A stretch of 60,519 nt of DNA from Cloacibacillus sp. An23. Its GTDB lineage: Bacteria; Synergistota; Synergistia; Synergistales; Synergistaceae. The notes beneath the pieces were generated by a model. That model made no database searches. It saw only the letters and a program-made list of their open reading frames with translations, and was not told where the DNA came from. The stretch is taken from NCBI RefSeq assembly GCF_002159945.1, contig NZ_NFJQ01000014.1:1-60519 (forward strand), given 5' to 3'. A program made the position numbers and the translations under genes. Positions 35,591-45,700 of this stretch are shown in pieces (the stretch's first letter is position 1; the number at the start of each line of letters is the position of its first letter).

Positions 35591-36412
35591 CTAATCGTAC
35601 TCGAGCACAGAGCCGGAGCACATCTCCTCAAACGCGAACCGCGCGGACAGCGCGGCGCGCGCGGCGGAGCAGGTGCAGTGGCAGGCGTGCAGCGCGCGCG
35701 GCGCTGCCTTCTCGAAATAATCCAGCACGGGGCGGACCTCCGCATCAGAGCCGGAGCGAAGATGAAAGCCGCCCACGACGTCCGCTATCACGCCCCGCCC
35801 CGTCACACGCTTCGCGCGCTCTACGATATTGCATATCCCCGAATGCGAGCAGCCCGTGATTATCACAAGGCCGTCCGCGCCGTCGTAGACGAGAGCCGAA
35901 TCGTCGCGGCAATCGTCCGGCCTCCACGCGCCGTCCTCAAGCCTCTCGCCCACCGTCCCGCGCGGCGTGACCGCGGCCTCTATCTCGCCGAGCCAGTATA
36001 GATTTTCCGCGACCTCCGCCGGCTCGCGCGACGGACGAAGCTCGAAGAACGAGCCGAGCACATCGGGAGAAACCAGCATCCCGGCGTCGAGCCCGCGTAG
36101 CCTCCTGCGCCCGAACGCGCCCGGATGGCAGAACAGCGGCGGCCTGTCCGTCAGCCCGCGCGCGGCGCGCTCCAGTATCATCGCGCACAGCCCCCACGTG
36201 TGGTCGCTGTGCCCGTGCGACAGCACGACCGCGTCCGGCGCGGCCGCGTCTATCCCCATTATCCGCGCGTTATCAAGAAAAACGCCGGAATACCCGGCGT
36301 CGAAAAGAATCCTTTTCCCGCCGCACTCAAGCCAAAGCGAAAGACCCGGCTCCGCAAAAAGATAACGCCCGATCGCCGCGCCGTTCTCCACAAGCGCGCT
36401 TATCCTCAGCAT
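35591..36412 (-). CDS. MBL-fold metallo-hydrolase (dihydropterin-methyl-aminobenzene-phosphate synthase-like)
   Basis: A 273-residue metallo-beta-lactamase-fold protein with the metal motif LSHGHSDHTWGL, a later histidine in TGCSHSGICNIVE and GGFHL near the C-terminus. The HxHxDH arrangement and the CSHSGI segment match the archaeal-type 7,8-dihydropterin-6-methyl-4-(beta-D-ribofuranosyl)aminobenzene-5'-phosphate synthase-like group; the actual reaction in bacteria is unknown. ATG 36412 with GGAGG at 8 bp is chosen over an upstream GTG. Confidence 0.8.
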   Translation of the reverse strand: MLRISALVENGAAIGRYLFAEPGLSLWLECGGKRILFDAGYSGVFLDNARIMGIDAAAPDAVVLSHGHSDHTWGLCAMILERAARGLTDRPPLFCHPGAFGRRRLRGLDAGMLVSPDVLGSFFELRPSREPAEVAENLYWLGEIEAAVTPRGTVGERLEDGAWRPDDCRDDSALVYDGADGLVIITGCSHSGICNIVERAKRVTGRGVIADVVGGFHLRSGSDAEVRPVLDYFEKAAPRALHACHCTCSAARAALSARFAFEEMCSGSVLEYD

Positions 36413-36511
36413 CGTCAACACCTCCGGGAATATTTTATATCAGCCCCGCCGCTCAGAAAAACAACGGGCCGCGCCGCCGCCGCTTATGGTGCTTTAACTT
36501 TTACATAAAAA

Positions 36512-36668
36512 CGACGCCGTTCCGCGAATCTTCTGCGCGGAACCTCCGTCCTAAACACTGAGGCTGAAACAACGGGATATAACAATGAAAGCTGCTGCTG
36601 GGTACGGGACGGAGGCCCCGCAGAGCCTGCCACGCTTCATCTGGCGCATGTACGCTGCGGGGCGGCAT
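36512..36668 (-). repeat. Composite palindromic repeat element, copy II
   Basis: On the minus strand the right-hand module reads GGACGGAGGTTCCGCG-CAGAAGATT-CGCGGAAC (8-bp stem at 36519-36526/36536-36543). The other module, read on the plus strand, is GGACGGAGGCCCCGCA (36609-36622 area) with a partner TGCGGGGC at 36656-36663. The spacer aligns with copy I. It lies just downstream of the end of tpsA. Confidence 0.75.
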
Positions 36669-36722
36669 ATATTTTTTATAAAAGTTAAAAAACTATAAAA
36701 ATCCGGCTCGGGCGAAAAGCAT

Positions 36723-36753
36723 AAAAAAGCCGTCCGCTTAACGCGGACGGCTT
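36723..36753 (-). terminator. Rho-independent terminator of tpsA
   Basis: On the minus strand an 11-bp perfect stem (AAGCCGTCCGC / GCGGACGGCTT) with a 5-nt loop is followed by TTTTAT, 25 bp past the tpsA stop. Confidence 0.9.
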
Positions 36754-36777
36754 ACGCATGACATATTCTCCGCGGCG

Positions 36778-39700
36778 TTACATATTCTCCGCGTACTCCA
36801 TACCGCCCTCGTGGAAGTAAAGCTCCGCCTTGCGTTCGCGGAAATTCCGCACGCGGTCCCAGCCGTCGCTGTGGATATAGCCGTAATTGCCGAGCGGGCT
36901 GACCGTCAGGCTGCCGGGGACGATATACACGTCGTAGTTCGCAAATACCCCGTTCAGGCGGCTCCAGTCGTACACGCCGCCGCCGTAGAATTCGCCGCCC
37001 ACGATGACGCCTATCGCTCCGGGATGCGTGCCGACGACGCCGGCGAGCAGCGCGTCGGAGAGGCCGAACTCGTATCCGAAGCCGCTAAGCACGTCGCCGT
37101 TCACAAGCATCTGCCCCAGAGCCTCCGGCGCAGTGCCGGTATAGACGGGCAGAGTCCCGAGCACGACGCTCTGGTCGTCGGCGGCGATTTCCAGACGCGC
37201 CGGGGTGACTGTTATGCCGCCGAGCACGGAGTCGTTTTCAAGCTCGTAGTTGCCGGCCTTGCCTCCCGTGAGCGTCAGCCCTTCGAAGACAAGGTTGTCC
37301 TTATAATGCCCCACGTCCGCCGTCACGCGGCCGTCTCTGTTCGCCTCGTAGTCTCCCGTGAGGTTGACGCTTCCGACGGACGACAAATCGGCGTTCAGCC
37401 CGACCTCGTCGCCGTAGACCAGCCCGTTGACGGCGCCGCTGCCGGGCGTGAGGGTGAAGCCCGCTCCGCCCTGGTTCCCGTAGACTATCTCCGCGTCGGC
37501 TCCGCTCACGGAGACCTTTTTCGGCGTGACCGTCGATTTTCCGGCGACGACCGTTATGTTGTAGTTGTTGGTAAGGCCGTCCACGCCGGTGAACGCGGAG
37601 CCGTAGCTTCCCTCCGCGACCGTCCAAGTGTAGCCGCCTTCCCTCACGTCGTTCGTGCGCTCATCTCCGTTGACGATGACGGTCGAGCCGTCCGTTTCAT
37701 ATCCTCCGGCGTAGCCGAGCGTACCGTTCTCGTCGCCGTTGGTCAGCCCCGTCACGCCGTTCGCGGCGATGCCGTACGCGCCGTCCCGTATCGTCGTGTC
37801 GCCGTAAGTCCTCTCTACGTCGCCGAGGGCTATTGTGAGGTTTGCCTTGTTGACGACGGAATCCGCCGGGCCATCGACAATGATGTTATAGTTTCGGTCG
37901 ATGTCCGTGCCGTCGCCGCCGGAGACCGTTCCGTTCCACATATAAGCGCCGCCGGCGTCATTTGTCACTTTACCGGTCACATTTCCCGTCAGAGCGCCGT
38001 CATCCGTCATTGACACCGCGAAGTCGTCCACTCCGTATTGGTCACCGTTTGCGAGGACGAAGTCGTCCTTAATCGCGTACTTGCCGCCGTTGTTCGTCAG
38101 CGCCGCGTCGCCGTAGGTGCGTTCCGCGGTATCGAGCGTTACGTGCAGGTCGGCCTTGTTGACAACGGACTGACCGGGCCCGTCTACTATGATGTTGTAG
38201 TTCGTGTTAATGTCCGTTCCGCGGCTGCCGGCGACAGTGCCGCTCCACTTGTAATCGCCGCCCGCGTTGTACGTCACTCTGCCGGTCTCATTGCCGGTAA
38301 GTGCGCCGTCTCCCGTCATCGTCACGTCGAAGTCGTTCACGCCGTACCGGTCTTTGTCGCCGTTCACAAGGTTAAGCCCGCTCTCTATCGTATATTTGCC
38401 GCCGTTGTTCGTCACAGCCGCGTTTCCGTAGGTGTGCGTCGCGTCGGCGAGCGTGACGTGAAGCTCGGCTTTGCCGACTGTCGATTTGCCGTCGCTTACG
38501 GTAATGGAGCTTGCGCTGTCCACAAATTCGTAGTTCTGCGAGAGGGCGCCGAGGCTGAAGCTCGCGCTCCATTCGTATTCGTCGACGTTGTTTGTCGTCG
38601 TCTTGCCCGGAACGAGATTGTCCACCGCGCCGTCCGCGGTCTGCGCAAACGTGAGGCCGTTTGTGCCGTTAAGCTCGGCTATCATTTCAGAGGTTAGCTC
38701 TTTGTCGCCGTTCGCCACGCCATAGACGAATCCATATCCATCGTTGTTGGTAACGTGATACTCTCCGTCTTCTGCGGCGGTGTTGTTCGTTATCGTTTTG
38801 TTTCCGTAGACGCGGCTAATGTCGTCGAGCGTGATGTTGAGCTGCGCTTTGGCGATGTCGAAGTGGACGTCGATGTCATAGCCGAGATTGTTCGGATTGA
38901 ATACGCCGTCGTCTGTCGTCGCGGCTATCTGGGTTAAGCCGAACGCGAGGTAGCCTTGTCCGACGTTTTTCCATTTGAGGGCTTCGAGCAGTGAGTTGAG
39001 GCTGCCGTCCGCAGTGAGAACATTGTTTACGTCAAGCCCCTGATCCTGTCCGTTGTAGACAAAGCCGGGATTCTCGCCGTCGTACTTAGCTTCCGTCAGG
39101 AACACCTTAAGCAGGGGCGTGTTGTAGCCGTCGTAGAATTTCCAGACGTCGCCGAAGCCGTCGTAGCTTCCTCTCTGTTTCTGCTCGTCGCCCGTGATGA
39201 CTTTAGTTGCGCTGTCGTCGCCGACGGCGAAGCTGTAGGCGTTGGTTATTGCGTTTTCGGCGGCGTTATTGTCGCCTATCAGATTACCGCTGTCATTCGT
39301 CGCGTAGATGTTCTCTATCTTTCCGCTGTTTTCGCCGACGGCGTTGCCTTTCGTGCCGTTCTCCGCCGTGACTTTGGTCGTATTGTTGTAGGCGTTTGTC
39401 AGCTCGCCGCTGTTGCTTCCGACGAGGCCGCCTACGTTTGATGTGCCGCGAATTTCTTCCGTGACTTTCTGCGTGCCGGCAGTAGCGTCAGCCGTCATTA
39501 CTGTGTTGAATACCTGGTCTATCGTTCCGGCGTTGGTTCCTGCTATGCCGCCCACGTTGTTCGTGCCGGTCACGACGCCGGTGTTGTAGCCCGCTTCGAG
39601 CGAGCCTCCTGCCGCGTTGTTCCCGACGAGGCCGCCTGTGTTGTCCGCTCCGTTGACCGTGCCGTTGTTATAGATTTTGTCAGCGTAGTATTCCATGCCG

Positions 39701-42700
39701 TTGTCGGCTGTGCCGCGTCCGCCGATTATCTTGCCGGTGTTGTTGCCTATCAGGCCGCCGGTGTTGTTATCGCCGGTTACCGTCGCGCCGTATTCGTTCA
39801 TAAGCGACGAGTTTTTGACGTCGCCGCTATTTGTCCCGATAAGGCCGCCGGTGTTGTCGCCGCCGGTGACCGCCGTCTTGTTGGTAAGCACAGAATTCTC
39901 GATTGCGCCAGTGTTCTCGCCTATCAAGCCGCCGGTCGTCCCATTACCTTGGACAGCGCCGCTGTTTGTGAGCGTCGAGTCGATAATTGCTCCGCTATTG
40001 GTACCGAAGAGACCGCCGGTCGGGTAATCTCCATTTCCTTTGACGGTCCCCATGTTGACAAGGTCGGCTTGCCATATATTGCCGGTGTTAGCGTAGAATA
40101 TGCCGCCAGCGCTTCCTCTGGTTCCATCAGTGCCTTCTACATCGCCTGTGTTTGTCACTTCAAGGCGCGTAATAGTGCCGTCATCGTTCCTCTTCCCCTG
40201 CAGCAAGGTTTCATTTTTGTTAATACCGGCTAGTCCTCCGACGTTGCTGCCTCCTGTAACGTTTCCGTTATTTGTAAGTACGCCTACCAGAGTACCGCTG
40301 CCGGTGTTTTCCCCGACGATGCCGCCGACGTACTGCGCACCTTTAGCGGTTACGTCGTTTTCGTTTGTCGCGTTCGTTATCGTGCCGCTGTTCGTGCCCG
40401 CGATGCCGCCGAAGTATTGCGCCGTGCCTGATTCGTTGGCTTTTAGTACGAACGTCTGGTTGGTGACGTTGGTTATCGTCGCGCCCTCCGCGTTTTCTCC
40501 GGCAATGCCGCCGACATAGGTCAGGCCGCTGACCGTGGCCCTATTGATGAAGTTTTCCTCGTCGGTGCTTTCTATTGTGCCGGTGTTCTTCCCGGCCACG
40601 CCGCCGACATATCTTGTGCCGGTCACGGTGCCTTCGTTGGTGAGCTGGTTGTCGCTCGCTATTTTTCCGGCGTTCGTCCCAGCGATGCCGCCGACGTACT
40701 CATTGCCGGTCACTGTCGCGGCTATTGCGTTGGAGAGGTTCTGGAGCTCGCCGCCGGTATCGTCGTCTTTCTTTCTGTTGCTTCCGACCATGCCGCCGAC
40801 GTATTTGACGCCTTCGACTTCTCCGGCGTTGCGTCCGCTCGTTATCGTGCCGGTGTTTACTCCGGCTATGCCGCCGGTGTTTTCTGCCGCTTCGCCGTCG
40901 CTGTCAGATGTCGATGTGACGGAGGTCGCGTTGACGGCGTTGGTTATCGAGCCGTTGTTGGTTCCGGCTACGCCGCCGACGTTGCTGTGAGCCATCACTA
41001 TGCTTTCGTTGTAGAGGCTGACCATCTTGCCTTCATTGACGCCGACTACGCCGCCGACGTTGGCGCTGACGTTGAAGGCGTCCATTCCGTTTCTGCCGTT
41101 GGTGACGCCGCTGCTGTTGACGAGCGTCGCCTGCGCGTCGCTCATGTTTACGCCTATCGCTCCGCCGAGGCTGTAGGTGTTGCTGCTCGACGCCGTTACC
41201 GCGCTGTCGGCGGTGACGAGATAAGCGTCCGCGCCGGCCGTGTCGAGCGTGTCATCGTCTTCCAGCGCTTTGCCTATTACGCCGCCGTCCGCGTTGATTC
41301 CCGCGATGCCGCCCGCCGTGACCTGCCTGCCGTCGGTTGTCCCGGCGGCTATTACGACGTCGGAGGCGTTCGAGCCGCTTATCGTGCCGCCGTTGTCGTT
41401 GACGCCAGCGATGCCGCCCGCGGCTCCGTATATATTCTCCGTGCCGCCGACGGTCGCAAGAACATCATCGCCGCCCGAGGCTTCGACGTGGTTGCCGATG
41501 GTCGTGACGTTCGTTATCGTGCCTTTGTTTACGCCCGCTATCGCGCCCGCGGTCGAAGTGCCGTAGAAGTTCGAGGCGTAGACGCGCAGGTCGCGCACCG
41601 TGCCGCCGTTGATGGTATCGAAGATGCCAGCGTTCGTCTGCCTTTCGTCCGCGCTTCCGACGTTGAGGCCGAGGATGCGGAAGCCGCGTCCGTCGAATAC
41701 GCCGGAGAACCCGTCCGTGCCCGTGCCAATCGCCTCATAGCCATTTATGACGCTAGCGTCGATGTCGTTTTTGAGCGCGAAGTTGTAGCCGAGGAAGGCG
41801 TTCTTATCTTCATCGCTGTTATTATTATTGTCGATAAACTCCTGCATTCCTTTGAGCTGGTATGCGTCGCTGAGCCAGACGTAGACGTATTTGCTCGCGT
41901 CAAACTCCGCCTCCGCGCCGTCGTAGTCTTGCTTGTCCAGCACGACGTTTATGTCGTCGAGCGCTTGCTTCAACGTGGTACCGTTGCCGTCGTACTTGCT
42001 GAAGTCAAAATGTCCGTCGTGGTGGATTGCGTCGTCCTCTACCCACATGTCCACCATTATCTTCACGTCTCCGCCGCCGCTGACGTTAATCTGTTGATTC
42101 GTTTCGCTGTTTTTGCCGAAATTCTCCAGGAAGCCGCCGGTTAGGTGACTCGCGAAGCCTTCCGTCGAGAAGTCCGCTACCATTTCGCCGGAGCTGGTCA
42201 GGTTGATGTCACCCTGCGTGATGTTGAGCGGCGCGGCGAGGTAGATGCCGTCGTCCGCCTCCACGGAGAAGTCGTTGTACGAGTTTATCTGTCCCATGCC
42301 CATGTTGCCGAGCAGTATGGAGACGGAGCCGCCCGTCGTGATGCCGACGGTTCCGTTCTTGCTGTCTTCGTCGTCAATCGCGGAAGTCGCGATGTGCGAG
42401 TACAGGTCGGAATATTGCGGCATGGCGGAATAGAGCGGGTTGTTGATGAGCAACGTCCAATCTATCTCGTTGCCCTCTTCGTCATTTCCAAGCCAGGCGT
42501 TATTTTCTTTTCCGCTGATGCCCGAAATCTGCACCTCCGTGTCCTTCGCCTGCGCCGACGAGATGGAGCCGAGTATCTCTATGTCGGCCTCGGCTTTGCC
42601 GTCCGCGCCGTCGCCGGTATCTATGACGACGTTTCCGCCGCCATGTTCGCCCGTCGCCGTGACGCTGCCCGAGATGAGCGCGTCGCGCCCGCCGGTGTTC

Positions 42701-45700
42701 ACGGTGACTGACGAGCCGTAGAGTTTCGCGTCGTCGGTTATGACGAAGGTCGTACCGTCAAATCCTTCCCCCGTCGCCGCGTTGACTGTCAGGCCGCCGC
42801 CCGCGTATATCGTGCCGCCGAAGTAGTGATCTCCGTTGTTCTGGAAATTATTCAGCGTCAGGTTCCCGTTGTAGACGGCGAGGCCCGCGGTGCCGGTTAT
42901 GCCGAGCTCGCCCCAGTCGAGCGTGAGGTTTTTCTCCGCAGCGTTGTCATCGAACGTGACTATCGTCATCAGCGGGTTGTATGCCGTGCCGTACTGGATG
43001 CTCTGGATACCATAGTTTTCCATTTCTTCGGAGTTCTTAGAGAAGTACTCCTCTGCGTACGGCAGGAAGACGTTCAGTATCGGCGTGCCGTCGTAAAGAC
43101 GCCACTCGCCGGTGATTTTGGCGTCGAAGTCAGACGTGTCGATTTTGGATATTGCGTTTTTAAAACTATATGATGCTGCATCGCTCTTGTCATCATAATC
43201 TATAGCATTAACATGAAGCTCCTGATACTGATTCTCCAGACGGTTGTTGCCATCGCTGAGATCTCTGAACATACCGTCGGTGTCGCCCATCATTCCAGTT
43301 TCCGGCTTTATATAATTCGCGTTGGTAAACCACGGAGTAAAGTCTTTAATTTTGTTTTGATCATAAGTATACGTGCCATCATCTTTTCTATCGTTTCCCA
43401 TCCCGTAAATAGCGCCGAGGCCTATACTTGTCGAATTATAACCGCCTTTGCCATCTGCTCTCGCAGAGTAGATGTTGCCGAGCGTATAGACGTTGTTGAT
43501 TACTGTACCGTCATCATTGAACTTTCCGGTACCATTATTGTAGCCGAACCCTCCGCGCACCCTGCCTATGATGCCGCCGACTAACGTAGGATTAAAATCT
43601 CCGTCATCATTTTTATCCTGGAAGGCCCTAATCGTTCCGAGATTGTATGCGTTGTTAAGAACCTGAAGGCCGTTTTCACTGGCAGCTCCCGCTATGCCCC
43701 CGACCTGTACTTCGTCGGCCGTCCGCACCGTTATGTTGCCGGTGTTGAATACGTTGGTCATGTCGCCGTCGAACCACCACCCTGCTACGCCGCCTACGGT
43801 CGTAGCGCCGTTGAAGATGTCGCCGGTGTTGTAGGCTTTTTCCACGTCGCCGTTGAGACGCCCGACTATGCCGCCGACGTGGCGTCCGTAGAGGTTGAAT
43901 GTCTCGTCGCCTATCTGCCCCGCGTTGTAGACGTCGTATATCATAGTCTGCGCGTTCGTCCACACTGTAGTGTCGCCGACGATGCCTCCCATATTCAGCG
44001 GCTCGAGGTTGGCGCCGGCCCTGCGGGTCGTAGTTATGTCTCCCATGTTGAAGGAACGCGCTATGGAGCCGTTATACATCATGCCGGCGACGCCTCCGAC
44101 GCCCGTATAGCCCTGCACGTCGCCGGTGTTGTAGGAATGGCGGATCGTGACGTTCATGTAGTCTTCTGGAGTGCTCGCGCTGCCAGTGTCGTCCGGCCTT
44201 ACATCCGCCATCTCCTGCGTCACTCGCATATCGACGCGCCCGGCGATGCCTCCGACGTTCGCGGCCTTGGCGGTATCAGGTATAAGATTAGGGTTCGAGA
44301 CCTGATTTTCGTCCAGAAGCTGCGAATGCACCGTACCCCTGTTGGTCGAGTCGCTGATGAAGGTGGTGGCAGTGCTTTTGGCGTCCGTTGCAACGTCGTC
44401 GTACATATAGCCCGCGATGCCGCCGATGTTGCCGATGATAAAATCTTCTTCAGAAGCATCTTTGCCCACTTTACGCACGCGCTCTTTTACGACGTTGCCT
44501 TCCGCGTCGCGGGCGCCGGTCGCCATGATGTCGCCGCCGTCGTTCTCGCCGTACTTCACGCTCGAGTTGTAGAGAAGCCCGGCGATTCCTCCGACGTTGT
44601 GCGCGCCTCGTATGTTGTTCTCGCGGTTCGTCGCGTTCTCTATCTTCGTATTCTGCGCGCTCCCGACGATGCCGCCGACGTTGCCGGAGATGTAATATTC
44701 CTCATCGCCAGCGCCTCTCGTCTCAGTAGTCACGTCGCCGTCGTTGAGGACGTTTTTGATGGTGATGTTCTGCCCTTTTGCATTGCGTGCGTTCTGCGAC
44801 GCTCCGACGATGCCGCCGGCGTTTGCGGCGGCGACAGTGACAGTAACGAGCTTATCGTTATCGCTGGAGTTCTCATCAAATTCGCCGCCGCTTGGGATAT
44901 AGCCATCAGTTGTTTCTCCGGTGTGATAACGATATGTGTCAGTGTCAGAGCCGGTAGCCGTTATCGCCCCGTGGTTGGCGACGTTGCGCACCTCGCTGCT
45001 TCCGGTCACGCCGCTGTTCCCTATTGTATTTGCCTGCAAGTAGCCGACGATTCCTCCGACGTTATACGCGCCTGTCACGCTGGCTTGGTTGTATATCTGG
45101 AAGCCGCTCTCATTACCTATGGAGGCATTGCTCGCCCTTCCCACGATGCCGCCGATGTTATAGCCGCTATAAATGCTAGATTCTATACCTCTTATGTTGC
45201 CGAGGTTATATGTCTCTCCGCCTATAGAAGCATAGCTGATGTAGCCAGCGATGCCGCCTACGCTATTCCCACCAGATACGGTGCCTATATTTATCAGGTT
45301 ATTAAGCTCTGTAAGGTCTGCGTCGGGAACGGCAGTACCACTTATTGTGCCGATAATACCGCCGACGTTAAGTACTCCCGTAACATCCGCAGTGTTGACT
45401 ATATTTTCGATTACAGTCCCGTCCCCCGCCATACCAAAAGCGCCGCCTACACCGACGCGCCCGTTTATCGAGCCGGAATTAAGCGTGAAATTGCGTACAT
45501 ATGCCCTTTCGTCGCTGTCGTTTGCAACATAGCCGAAAAGTCCAACGTAATTTTCACTCGGCCTTTTGATAGTCAAGCCGAATATATCATAGCCAAGGCC
45601 GTCGAAACGCCCATAGAAAGGATGGGAATTGCTTTGATTTCCATCATAGATGCCAATCGGTTTGAAGCCAAGACCAGTGTTATTTCCGTCAAAACCGCTT